The position numbers were made by a program, and so were the translations under genes. The notes below the pieces were generated by a model. The model was not told the origin of the DNA. It saw only the letters and a program-made list of their open reading frames with translations, and made no database searches. DNA of 40,016 nucleotides, taken from contig JAEUWP010000477.1 in assembly GCA_018524725.1 (NCBI GenBank), positions 1-40,016 on the forward strand, written 5' to 3'. Within the stretch, counting starts at the first letter, position 1. Each line of letters opens with the position of its first letter. This DNA is from Podaxis mareebaensis. Lineage: Eukaryota; Basidiomycota; Agaricomycetes; Agaricales; Agaricaceae. This document shows, one piece after another, positions 21,091 through 32,179 of the stretch.

Positions 21091-22289
21091 ATGGTGAGGT
21101 GCGCTTTCGGCATATGTCATCGACGCAGGTTACTGACACGATGAGATAGGCTCGTAATGAGGAAAAGGCACAATCTATGCTCTACCGTTTCCGGGAGGCC
21201 CAGGCCGCAGAGCTTGGGCTCGGTACGCGAGCAGACCGGCGACCGAAAATGGCCAGCGCATGCAAGAGTCTACGCGAATGTGAACGGTGGAGAGGTGAAA
21301 TTCTGAGAGAAATTAGTCGAAAGGTATCGAAGATCCAAGATGGTGCGTTCAGCACAACTGTAGATGTGACATCTTGCTGACTCCCTTCAACAGCTGGTTT
21401 GACTGACTACGAGGTCCGGGACCTCAACGACGAAATCAACAAGCTTCTACGCGAGAAACGGCACTGGGAGAATCAGATTGTTGCGCTCGGAGGAGCAAAT
21501 TATCGACGAAATGTGGCAATGTTGGATGACGACGGGAAAGAGGTTCCAGGAACGAAAGGCTACAAGTATGTCTTTCTAAAATTGCCATTCGCCCATTTCC
21601 TGACAATTATCTAGATATTTTGGTCGGGCGAAAGACTTGCCTGGAGTACGCGAACTCTTCCAGAGTCGGAAAAAGGAAGAGGAGGAAGAAAACCTGGTAT
21701 TCGCATACTACAAAAAATTCTTGAACCAAGGCCCCGTGTATTACGGCGACCTTGATGATAATGATCAGAACCTTCTCCACTACGAACGGCAAGCAGAGGC
21801 AGAAGGTGCGCATTACTCTAACGTTGTGTGTCAGTTTGACGTGGGTTCACCCACCTTTCACTAGATTGGGAAGAAGCCTTTGTCAATATTCGCGAAACCC
21901 TCGGACTTCCATTAGACACCCCTGTTCCACCCATACCTGGCCAGGCGTCTACACAACCCACAATTACACAATCTCAAACGTCACAAACGACTGCAAAACG
22001 GAAAACGGCCGACGGCGACGGTGACGGTGATGTAGAGATGGATGGGGCCAGAGACGAGTCCAAACGAACAAAAACCGAGGGCGGCGTGGAGTCTACAGTT
22101 ATACAGACACCCGCCACTGGCACAGATCCCGTCCGACTACATGCTCAGACCGCCGCATCCTTCATCCCCTTCCTCCAAGCCGAACACCTTCTACCACCAA
22201 AGATGCCATCGCGCGAGGAAATGGAGTCGACCCTTCTTCAACTACGGAAGAAGGTGCTGGTGGAAGAATACTTTGGTGAAGAGAGGTAA
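21091..22289 (+). CDS. ISY1: Pre-mRNA splicing factor ISY1
   Basis: Predicted 327-aa Isy1 protein, a component of the Prp19-associated (NineTeen) complex that acts in the catalytic spliceosome. Exons are 21091-21093, 21150-21342, 21394-21565, 21615-21805 and 21865-22289. The first exon is only the ATG. The diagnostic N-terminus ARNEEKAQSMLYRFREAQAA follows directly after the first intron, then RPKMASACKSLRECERWRGE, REISRKVSKIQDAGLTDYEV, LNDEINKLLREKRHWE and GYKYFGRAKDLPGVRELF (about 125-140), plus GPVYYGDLDDND. The C-terminal third is low-complexity and polar with a conserved-looking end LRKKVLVEEYFGEE. The length is normal for fungi. A splice donor-like GTAAAC overlaps the stop codon, so an extra short 3' exon cannot be fully excluded. 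It is divergent from the methyltransferase gene. Confidence 0.95.
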
Positions 22290-24276
22290 ACTCTTACGGC
22301 TCCCGACCCACACCTTGACCTTGTACCGTATTCTTTTCCCAGTCTCATGTGTCAATACATGCTGTCCGTCAGACACCGACGTTTCCTTGAACTCAGTTGT
22401 CTCATCCCTTGCGATCAGTCATCATAAACAGGTCCATATACAAGTCTTCAATCTTCTTCGGACCGGAACACCGCTTCCCGTGAGGGTGTTTACTGGCGGA
22501 CGTATCTAACTGCCGATTGATTGGAAGCACGTAGAGCCAAGCACTTTCGACAACTCCCAGCATGAGTCTTCACTTGTTCCATTAGTTCTGACAGTTTTAT
22601 GGTTCGGTCATCGTGGACAGTTTTGTTTTAGAAAATTCTGCCTTCTCGGGCGGCGAAGCAAGTCGTATGCTTACACTTTAACCGTTAGATTCTTCGGACC
22701 GGGCCGCAGAAAGGTGACGTTCCGGGTTCCGTTTATCCCGACTCTCACGCGACTCCCAGCGCGAAAATACTGCCAACATCCAAATGCGACACATCCTAGT
22801 CGGAAACCCCTCCTTACGGCTTCTCACCGGTGCCTGCGACACGACGGATGACTGATTTGGCCGTTCAACAGTGATTCCAAGCCATGTTCCCTTTTTCCTT
22901 CCCCAATGGCCCTTTGCCGTGTAGCTTCCCGTCCCCAAGCCTAGAAGTACTTACTCATCATCAGCGACTTCCCTTACCCCGCTGCCAGCCCCTTGATAAA
23001 CCCTCAAGAGTGCCCGCCGATTCGGCCGATGGCCGTCAATAAATATTTACGTGACAATTAACCCCTTCGAGTTCAGCGCACACAACTTTGGTGTGGGTCT
23101 TTCCTTGGGTCATAGCATAATAGGCATCCTCCTCTATCCTGTCAGCACTCAGTGAAAGCAAATGGGAGCCGATAACCATGAACCTTGGTACTAATTTCCG
23201 TTGGAAGTATATCTCCTCGCTTAACATGCATCTCGTTTCCGTACTTCTGATGAAGAAAACCGAATTCGATTCATGTAGCTACGATATATTCGGCGCATCT
23301 AGAGCGTTCTTATCCTCATATCGTCGGGTTATGTTATGGGCGCACCGCTTCGACAATCACGAAGACGCCCCCGTATCTAGTCGGAAGCGTGTTTCTGATT
23401 TGATTCTTATGGCGTGTGCGGTTGTGTGCGTCGATGGATATATTATTCCCTTCCCGAACTCCGTTGAAACATCATACCGGTGACGACTCGGCTGTAGATA
23501 CCCACCATTTTGGTTAGAGTCAATATAGCTCTGATTGATCCTAAATCCCTTCTCATGTCATGGGTGCCTCTCACAAGGATTAGCTATATAAGTCAGTCAT
23601 GATCGGAACCTGAATGTATTTCTTGTTGGTCCTTTTTAATTTTCAACGCGTTATAGCAAAGAGATTGCGAGCTGCAACGAGGACGCAAAGTTCTATGGTG
23701 GGCACTCAAGACAATGATAGAAGAAAAAAGCAAAGTATCAGGCGTCGGGTTGGGACAGATTACACCTAGGTCAAGCGACCCTGAAATAACATTCCTCCAT
23801 AAGAAACGGTCAGGACGAATGAACTGCGTCACACTTCCAGGGCCACGTTACCCGGTGGACAATGCCCTCCGGCTTGTCGTCATATGATCCAATGTAAAGG
23901 TCACTACTTCAGTATCTGCCAACTGGACACCCCTGTACCTAGCTGGAGGCAATGGATCCACTCAAAACTGAGTGCAACCTCCGGAATATATACCTGGGAA
24001 CTTATACAGCATGCCAGGCGTCGCGGTGCCGAATTCTTGGGCAAATCTAAAAGTATTCCAGTCTTTGGACCTAATCATAGTATCCAAGCGCCTACACCCG
24101 GTTCCTCAAACGCTATGACATTTGCGATTTTCGTTTCTTCCTCTGGACATGACAGACCGATTATTCACCACGAATACGTATCATTCTAACCTGTCAAAGT
24201 CGACGATCATCATCTAGCCTGATTTACTACCCCATGATTCAAGATCTATAAATCCCAAGGAGATTCAAAAAGTGCT
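22290..24276. other. Gene-poor region downstream of ISY1
   Basis: Short frames on both strands only (for example 22678-22938 minus, 23178-23483 plus, 23884-24189 plus). None matches a family I know and none could be extended by splicing. No tRNA, terminal repeat or tandem repeat was seen. Confidence 0.4.
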
Positions 24277-24804
24277 CTAACAACTAACAGCTCGTTGCCC
24301 AGCTGTTGTAATCTTAGCCCCGGAAAAATACATCTCCGCGCAGGCCCAGCATAAGTTCAGACGATCCTCTCTATTTTTTTTTGCAGAGCTGACAGTTGTG
24401 TCGCTCCACTCCTTTGTTGTGGTAACCTTCGGTGTGGAAATATCGCTCATGTTCTGATCCATAATGCAAGCTATCGCTGGCCTTGAGGGGACGATGATGA
24501 TTGCTAAACACTTATCGTCAAGGACGTGACAGTAACCCACCTCAGTCGGGATTTCTCCCAAGGTCTGATTATAATTCCACACGTGGAAGCTATGGGAGTT
24601 CCTTTGTGGTTTTTCTAGCACTCCGACGTGAACGTTAAGAAGCTTTCTAGCGCTTGCTATACCGAATGGATTAAAACTGTCAAGACTCATTACCAATGAA
24701 GGGCTGACCACTGTGAACTTTCCGGGCATCTGTTTGGCGACTTCTGGACCCACCCTCTGTCGCATATGAACGATCCTGAACTTCATCGGTGCAAGAAAAC
24801 ACAC
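24277..24804 (-). CDS. Hypothetical protein fragment
   Basis: An open frame of about 175 codons ends at TGA 24277. It stays open upstream of the ATG at 24804 to about 24893, just past a sequence like a branch point and acceptor (CTGACAG). That suggests a terminal exon of a spliced gene whose 5' exons I could not find. Composition looks protein-like (LVMSLDSFNPFG, LDDKCLAIIIVPSRPAIA) but no domain, signal peptide or membrane helix is recognised. It could be the relic of an F-box-type or other fast-evolving gene. Function unknown. Confidence 0.3.
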   Translation of the reverse strand: MCFLAPMKFRIVHMRQRVGPEVAKQMPGKFTVVSPSLVMSLDSFNPFGIASARKLLNVHVGVLEKPQRNSHSFHVWNYNQTLGEIPTEVGYCHVLDDKCLAIIIVPSRPAIACIMDQNMSDISTPKVTTTKEWSDTTVSSAKKNREDRLNLCWACAEMYFSGAKITTAGQRAVSC

Positions 24805-25170
24805 GAACAGGGCAAGTGATTGATGACAGATGGCGAAATCGTTATCAGTGAGACCGACCCTGAGGCCTGTCAGAGAAGCGATCAGCTGATGTTGTCATTG
24901 AATCTGGATTCCACCCGCTCCCGCTTGGGATTTTGATTGAAACTTCCGGCCGTCGCCTTTGGAGATTCGGATTACAGCTCATATGAGATTACGATCTTAG
25001 CCAGTAGATGACTTAGGGCCGACGATCAATTCTACTTACCCTCGCTCACCAGCACGGCTGGGTAGTCACGAAGGTTTGCACGTGTAGTTATGTAGGAACA
25101 TATAAAAGCGGTTGGAAATTCACAACCCCTCATCACGATCTCCTGCTCTCCGCTTCCAGTTTTTCTTGCA
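24805..25170. promoter_or_regulatory. Upstream region of the UbiA gene with TATA box
   Basis: TATAAAA at 25101-25107 lies about 64-70 bp before the proposed start codon of the prenyltransferase gene and is followed by a C/T-rich stretch, a common fungal core-promoter arrangement. The rest of the region shows nothing else supportable apart from the open extension of the hypothetical minus-strand frame. Confidence 0.4.
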
Positions 25171-26610
25171 ATGGGCCGTATCGACGCCGAGAATACTCCC
25201 CTCCTTCCCCAGGACGTCTGCCAGGAGTCCCATCCCAGGTTTCCCCTCTATCTCTTCCCCGCTCCCACCCGGCCCTATCTCGAACTCGCCAGAATAGAAA
25301 AGGTACAGAAACTCTAAGAAAGATTCTCATTGCCAGTATCATGCTGATTATATGAATAGCCAACAGGGTTTATCCTTATGTTTTGGCCCTTTGGTATGTA
25401 TTTCGGCTTCGTCGTAAATGCCTGCAACCTTATATTATGTGCTTCTAGCCTGGGGTCTAACTATGGCTGCATACCGCGTGCAAACGCCTTTACGAGATTA
25501 TTGGTGGACCATGCTTAATTGTTTATTCGGCGCTATCATTTTGCGCACTTCAGCCTGTACTATCAACGATATCTTTGATCGCAAATTGGACGCTGGTGTC
25601 GGTAAGTGTAGTCCGGTCTGCCTATGACGGTGGTTGAGTAACGGGGAGAAATTCATAGCCCGTACCAAAAAAAGACCACTCCCGAGTGGTAGGATCACCG
25701 TTTTCGCTGCGAGCATGTATGTTTTAGTTCAGTATCTTATCGGTTTGGTTTTCTTTGTGACAACGCTCGAGGGTCTCGCGTATGTCAAGTCCGGTTTCTT
25801 TCATTATGAAATTCTTATAGATTCTCCCTTCAGATTATGGGTAGCCATCTTCCAGCTCCTTCCACTGTACGTCAGGTTTGAGCCGTTTCGAGGAATTATT
25901 TAACTTCTTACTTTACAGGTTTGCGATCTACCCTCTGATGAAGCGTTTCACACATTGGCCTCAAGCGTGGTTGGGCTTTGCCATGAACTTCGGGTTCATA
26001 ACCGCGTGGGTCGCGACGACCGGTTATGTTGACGACGGCCTTCTATGTGTCGCTATGGCAGCCTGCTGGTGGTAAGTACATGGGATGAACCACCGTCATT
26101 AATAATTTTTTGCTTACGCTGCTTCTAACAGCTGGACTATGTTGTATGGTTAGTTGAAAATCTACTGAAGACAGTACTCCGCCTCTCATCAACAACAAAT
26201 ATCTAGACACTATTTACGCCTGCCAAGACATCAAGGATGATATTAAAATGGGCGCTAAATCCACCGCCATCCTTTTTGGTGCCTGGATTCGTCCCTTGCT
26301 TGTCCTCATTGCATTCTGCTTCATTGTGTTGCTCGCCATCGCTGGCGTCCTGAATAATCAAGGCTGGCCATTCTTCGTCATTTCTGTTGGTGGAACCACC
26401 ATACACGTGGTTTGGCAATTTCTTACTGTGGACCTCGATGAACCCGAGAGCTGCTGGCGTGAGTGGACCACTTTCGAACAATATACCTTTCCTAGAAGTT
26501 GAACTTACCATTGATCTCTGTCGATAGGTAATTTCAAGCGAAACGGGCATCTTGGTTGGCCACTTTGGGCTGGTTTGATGCTCGATTACGTGCTGTCCTC
26601 TACTTTTTAA
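25171..26610 (+). CDS. UbiA-family prenyltransferase (COQ2-like)
   Basis: Predicted 325-aa integral membrane prenyltransferase that joins an isoprenoid diphosphate to an aromatic acceptor. Nine exons: 25171-25302, 25360-25393, 25449-25601, 25659-25779, 25834-25866, 25919-26071, 26132-26148, 26207-26458 and 26528-26610. Exon 7 is a 17-nt micro-exon. Motifs: LARIEKPTGFILMFWPFAWG before and in helix 1; the first Asp-rich Mg/diphosphate site NDIFDRKLD (95-103) followed by ARTKKRPLPSG; the second site YACQDIKDDIKMGAKSTA (218-233, DxxxD type). About eight or nine membrane helices follow the usual pattern. The N-terminus MGRIDAENTPLLPQD is acidic and lacks an obvious mitochondrial targeting peptide. 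That favours a non-mitochondrial, possibly secondary-metabolism enzyme over ubiquinone Coq2; this is inference. No other biosynthetic genes sit beside it. Confidence 0.9.
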
Positions 26611-26989
26611 CGTTGAACGTTGAGAATCAGGCCACGCTGTTCCGCCTAACTAGGGCTAGTATTGCTCTGAGTTTATCTTAGTGTATGATTTATTTTCGGA
26701 CTCAGCGTCGGATCACAAGTTACCTTTATATACTGTCACATTCCTAGCTAGGCAACGGCTAATTGCTTTTCGTCCGTCCACTTCATCTATTACAAGAAGA
26801 TTATGTTACTACTATTAGACCCGAAGCCAAGTTATTTTTCAACTATGTTTCTCTGGTGAGAAGATCCTAAGGGCTACCCGGTGCCCTGTTATAACGTTTG
26901 CCGGAGCAAAAGTGCTGAACCTAGGAGAGTGGCACCAGGGGCTGTATTGATTCGCTCGGCATCGAAAACTGACGAACTTCAGCCAAAAT
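26611..26989. other. Intergenic region between UbiA gene and tRNA
   Basis: 3' flank of the prenyltransferase gene. No gene is supportable. The end near the tRNA carries its Pol III terminator on the minus strand (TTTT, shown as AAAA at 26985-26988 on the plus strand). Confidence 0.5.
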
Positions 26990-27082
26990 GGACATTGTGG
27001 GAATTGAACCCACGACCTTTCGCAGACGCTTGATCAAGTTGATCAATGCGAAGCGAACGTTATACCCCTAAACTAAATGCCC
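26990..27082 (-). tRNA. tRNA-Ala (anticodon CGC) with intron
   Basis: Read on the minus strand, the acceptor stem GGGCATT pairs with AATGTCC and includes the G3:U70 wobble pair that marks alanine tRNAs. The D-arm (GTT/AAC) with A-box TAGTTTAGGGG, the anticodon stem TTCGC/GCGAA, and the T-arm GTGGG/CCCAC with B-box GGTTCAATTCC all fold. The loop reads TT-CGC-A before the canonical intron site after position 37. The intron is about 22 nt (27025-27046) and the mature tRNA about 71 nt. A T-run follows the 3' end as terminator. Confidence 0.92.
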
Positions 27083-28245
27083 CATATCTAAGCAAATTAC
27101 GCTTCACTTTATCTATCGTCTGTTCTTTTTTTGCTTGGAGGCATCAAGTGATAAGCCACCATGTGATGTAAGGCCATGATTTGTAGTTACGATGATTATC
27201 CAAGAACTGAGTGCTCGTATAAGTTGTCAATCAAGTCCAGTGTGTCAATGAGGATGTGTTGAGCTAAACCAGAAAATTACCCACTGAATACCTCGCGTTG
27301 TAGGTATAGTTCAGGATAAATATCATCAGGCATGGTAGTGGTTCTGGTGCGTGTACATCCACCAGAAGGCTTCTGGGGCGATAGAGCTGTCACGAGCGGT
27401 GCCAGGTCTATCGTGCATCATATTCGGCAGCGATTCTATCGTAGTTACTCTAACGATGTGTGGCGTCTAGATGCCACTTGGATACACCCTACGTCGTGGG
27501 GAGCGTAATTACAATCAAGAACATTAGAATCTGCGTTTTTGATGAGTATCTGTTTGCCCTGAGACCTGCAGATAACTCCGAGGCTATAGCGCAGCATGTG
27601 GCTTGCGCTCTAAGCTTGTGCAAGCAAAGGAACAGCGATCTTCTGCATGACTATCATCAGTCATCATCGTAGCAGGTTTATCGGAACTTAATCATTCCGA
27701 CTGGTTTCTTGTCATCTAAGATGAAGGATGGCGAATTAGGCGTCGCCAAGAAATTGTGTAAGCTATAGATCTTATAGGTCTCGAGTCGACCCCATAAGGA
27801 TGCGCTCCCCAATGTTCTCGTGTCGATCATCAAACATGGTCATTATAATTAGCTGAGACGCATTGGGATTGAGAGCAGAATTGGCAGGTTTGAAGGACCT
27901 CTGGGAGTTGCCTGGCATCCAAAGTTCAGGTTCTTGGAATCCTATATCTTGTGTCTTGTTCGGAGGGCATGCGAGACCGAGGACTTGATTGTTATATTTG
28001 AGTACGTCGTATCTTCCAGAACACCGGGATGGTGGTGCACGTTTGAGCAAAAAATGTATCGCGATTCGTCACATGCATCTCAGACATTATCACAGAATAG
28101 GGCAGGGGTTGGAGTGTTGAAATGTTCAGAAAACCCAGATTTCAGAAGACATCAAGTCGTAAGAGTCCCATAGAGGTACAGAGAAATCATACAAGAATAC
28201 ACAAAGGAAAAAGGTTGGACGAAAGTGGATATTATTATTTGCCGA
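27083..28245. other. Intergenic region between tRNA and FHA gene
   Basis: Only short open frames (27460-27672 plus, 27772-28050 minus, 27934-28173 plus) without family resemblance. It holds the 5' flank of the tRNA and the 3' flank of the FHA gene. Nothing else is supportable. Confidence 0.45.
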
Positions 28246-31200
28246 TCAAGTGGTTTTCGTACGAACGCGAGTTGTGCGGGTCGTTCGGGACTTGGGTTGA
28301 GCAGCCGCAGCTGCCTCTTCGGCTTCTTGCTTAACTGCTACGGTCTTCGTCTTCCTCGTAGTCCTGACTTTTACGACCACTCCTTCGTCTGTATCTCCTG
28401 TGGTCTTTCCAGACGGACCTCCGGTAGCGCGAGTTCCTGGTTCGTTCTCCTTATCGACCTCTACCTGTGTGGCCGCGGGGGCCGTTGCTGGAGTCTTCCG
28501 AGGTCGACTCCGTGTAGGTGCTGGGGTCTTCGTAGTGGTGGCAGCTCTTGACCTCGTAGTCGTAGTCTTCAAAGCTTCTGTGGGTTCAGGTTCTTGCTTC
28601 ACACCCGCTCGGGCTTTACGGACTTTCGTCGCAGCCTTACCGGGTATAGGAGCGGGCGGGAGTTCTTCGGTGGCAGCGCGTTCAGAAGAGTTAAACGAAT
28701 CAAGTGGATCGTCGCCATCGCCATTGTCAACTTCGATAGGGGTGACCTTTGTCCCACGCGTACGTGCTGTTGAACGTTTCATGGCGTCGTTACTTCCTTG
28801 TTCTGAGCCCGTTGCTGTCATCGCTTTTGGAGGTCGGCCACGACGTGGAGGTGGGGGCACAGTAGTCTTATCCTCCTCTTCCTTGACTGCTGCTTTCTTG
28901 GCAGTGCGTTTGGCTGCCGGCGCGGGCTCCCCCTCGCCGGTGGGGGCCTTGTGACTTCGCCTGGTCACTTGGGTTTCCTCGGCCTCGACAGCGGGTTTGC
29001 GAACTCGTCTTGACGGTCCTGAGGCTGCTACTTGGACAGGAGCAGAGGCCTTTTCTTGATCTATCCTCTTGGTAGCTCTAGGCACGGTCCGTTTTGGTGC
29101 ATCGGCGATTGGTGTTTCGTGAGTCTCTTCAGGCTCAGCCGTTGCTTTGCGGGTTCTTCGGGCGACCGGAGGTTGTGCCAATTCTGCTGGCGGTTGCGGA
29201 CTCCGACTCCTGGTACGAGAGCGCCTTAGACGCGCTTGAAGTTGAGATGGTTCCTAAGGGAATAGAAACGTAAACTTGGATGAAAGTCAGAGTATAGCGT
29301 GAGACATACAGGTTCCGGCTGTGCTGACTCCTCTGGTAGCTGGGTCCCTTCGTCGGCAGTAGTCTCTTCGACAATAACTGGAACAATAGGTTTATCGTCC
29401 ATCCCAGGTTCGTGAGTTTGTCCGTTATCAGCCTGCGGCTCCAGAGATGCAGAATCTTTGTCCGTGGATTGTAACAAGGTCAATGGTTCATCGACATCCA
29501 TCGCGTCGTTCTCCTTTTCTGCGCCCTGGTCTTCAGGGGAAATATGCGCAAGTGGAGTGCGCGCAACCTCCTCGGAGAGGCTCAAACTGGACGAAGGTTT
29601 CACAGGACTTGGCGTTGACCCGCCGATAGTACTGCGTCTCCTTTTCATACCCTCAACGGTTTCTTTCATCCGCTCGAGTAGACTGCGGGTATCCAACTTC
29701 TCGTCTTCCTCGTCCGTACTCAACCGCCTCGCAATATCTTTGATTGGGGCGATAGAATCCCGTTTGGTAGGGGACACCGGTCGGAACGGATTGTTAAGAT
29801 CATTGAATCCCGGTTTGGTTGGAGATGCAGATGCCTTTGAGGGTGATAAGCCGGGAATCCCACCTCCGAAGTAGGAATAGGAGTCCACTTCGCGAAGGGC
29901 GCTGCGCCTGCGCTCTTGTATTGCCTATCCCGTCTTAGTCAATCTGATCTTGGTGTCTGTAACAAGTGATGTGATCTACTTACCCTTCGTTCTTCTGCGC
30001 TAACCTCTGGACGAGGCTGCGTGGGTGACGATTGAGCTTGTCCTAGAATATGCGAGGGGCGCGGAGTGCCGGATGTATTAGATCCGATAGTCGCCGGTGG
30101 CTTAGGCTCTTCTTCCTCTCCCTTAAGAGGGATAACGATATCCTTAACGCGCCAAGCAGACTCCAGGGGAATCCTTCTCGCCTCGCCACCCATGGAATAC
30201 CGAACCGGAGGCCCTCCGCCTAATCGACCGCGGTTTGGTTCGATGCTCTGTCCGCGGTCAAAAAGACCAGGTTTCTGCGTAACCTGGGGCGTCATAAAGG
30301 AACCCAATGGGCGACGGACTGGCGTAGCCTGGGGTAGAGAAGGAAGCGTTTCTGGTCGTTCTCCAGCTTCGTCTCCTTCATCATCTTCTACTTCTTCCGA
30401 ACTTTCGTCCTGTTTTTCCAGCTCCGCCCCTTCTCCCTCGATAACCTACGGTCTGAGTTAGTCGACACTCTACATATAGACACTGGGGAGATACCTCAGC
30501 GTTTGTGGGGCTGGAGCTTCTGAATGGCCATAATCTCTCTAGACTCTTTCTCCAAAGTGGCTTTTGCTGGCCTTGATTAGCTTCTTCCCCGCCATCATCT
30601 TCGTCGCTGTCTGTCTCTTCATCGGATGGTGGGTAATCATTCTTATCTTGTTGACCAATGTTGGGGTCCTCATCGCTGCTCATGTCGTCACTTGCAATGG
30701 TGTCGAGTACCTCCATTTCCTCTTCCCTCTCTTCCTCTTCCTGGCGTCGTTGTCTCTCGTGTTCTAAAACCGCTCGTTGCGCGCTTCGTATTAGGACTGC
30801 GCGGTGTAGTGATTGAGATCGTCGACGTTGAGGGGTCTTTGGTGGTTGGACGTGTATGACAGGTTGGGCAGGTGGCACCTCAACATCCTCGAGGATGACA
30901 AGGTCCTTATCTTCTTCGACCACACGGGGGTGATTGCCGTCAACAAGCACAATCTCTTCTTCCTCATCAGCATCATCATCCGCTTCAGCAGTTATTGGTG
31001 ACTGGGATAGTGCAGATGGCTTCATTGGACTCCGGAAAGCGTTCTTCATTGGACTTTTAAGTATCCTGAGGTTTTCGCGGGGATCCTTCGACGGACGAGG
31101 CGAGAATACTTGCGCAGAATGTATCATGGAGAGTCGAAGCTTTCGGTTCGGTCCTGTTAGTTCGAGTTAGACAATGAAAACTAGGAGTTTGAGTGAGGAC

Positions 31201-31649
31201 GGACGAGCAGGGGTGGCTAGAAGGGCGGCGCGTATTTCCTTGGGAGGGTATGAGAACCGAAAGCGCTTGTTGCGGATCTCTATTTCAGAGTTATTTGAGA
31301 GCGGGATCGTTGTTGGTTGTCCTCCAGGCGTCCCATTAGGATAGACTCTACATCCGTCAACAAGCAGGCCTGCACTTCCGAATACAACAAGGAACGCCTG
31401 AAGATACGAGTCAGCTTTTGAACGGATGTGCGTCGCGTGCGCTCATACCTTCCGTTCTTCGAATGTAATCTTGCAATGAACAAGATTGATATCCGAATAA
31501 TAAAGTCGTACACTGCAACTGGGGTCCCGTCCAAACGTGAGTTCTTCTGTATCGATTCCAAATGCTGTTACGACGGTGTCGGGCTCCGAACGTTTCATGA
31601 GGCTGAGCGTCCCATATCGTCCGACCTGGCTGAATCCAGTGGTGTCCAT
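28246..31649 (-). CDS. FHA-domain protein with AT-hook, probable nuclear/chromatin protein
   Basis: Predicted 1045 aa. Exons are 31449-31649, 31205-31397, 30495-31153, 29984-30445, 29310-29924 and 28246-29253; introns are 51, 50, 49, 59 and 56 nt. The start at 31649 lies in a strong Kozak context (CCGCCATGG). An N-terminal FHA domain, a phosphothreonine-binding module, spans about residues 11-115: RYGTLSLMKR, LTFGRDPSCSVRL, INLVHCKI and GSAGLLVDGCRV. The next block, PNRKLRLSMIHSAQVFSPRP, looks conserved. The remaining 850 residues are low-complexity, acidic and basic in turn, and rich in SP/TP sites (SPMK, SPTK, TPQR), as in CDK-regulated chromosome proteins. An AT-hook RRGRPPK lies near 847-853 and basic TRK/RTTR repeats end the protein. 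The layout recalls FHA proteins of chromosome surfaces or damage signalling (Ki-67, MDC1), but orthology is not shown. Confidence 0.85.
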
Positions 31650-32179
31650 GGCGGAGGTCTTGATGTTTCCAGAAATGAATCTCTGCACCAACGCGAAAGG
31701 TTGATGCTCCACGTGATCACCGCGTTTCCGCGATCGGTAACGTGACGCGTCCAGTTCAGGCTGGCTCCTGTCGGCTCTTGCACTTGGCCTTGCGCAACCG
31801 GTTTCTTAGAGACAGGTTGATGCACTGCCCACCTATACTTACCCACCCATGTTGCACTTCGAGAAATCCCTTCTGGCTATGTATTTGACTTCGTGGGCTT
31901 AAATTTGAAACAGAAGGAAGCGAATGGATCTACTTCACTTCAGTGCTCAGCCATTCTCCCGCACTACAAGTACTACCCCTACGTTTGTGCACTTGGAGCC
32001 CTGTCACGGCAATCCTCAAACGATGAAAACCATATCAATGATCGGTGATTTGTCGAACGTACCCGAAAAGCCCTTTCCGACCCTAAACGGAGGCATGGCA
32101 GTGGAAATAGATGCCCTGTATTAAAGACTTCATGATTGGGCTAGGTAGTGTAAACACCCCCCCCCCTCCTTCCCGACCA
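31650..32179. other. Divergent upstream region between FHA gene and membrane-protein gene A
   Basis: No gene. A run of ten C (32157-32166) sits 13 bp before the start codon of the membrane-protein gene. Alternative upstream frames for the FHA gene (to 31712) exist but have poorer start contexts. Confidence 0.45.

Noticed and set aside
28400..28954. Plus-strand open frame of 184 codons opposite the FHA gene
   Set aside because: Antisense of the low-complexity coding exon; the Gly/Val/Ser-rich composition is a by-product.
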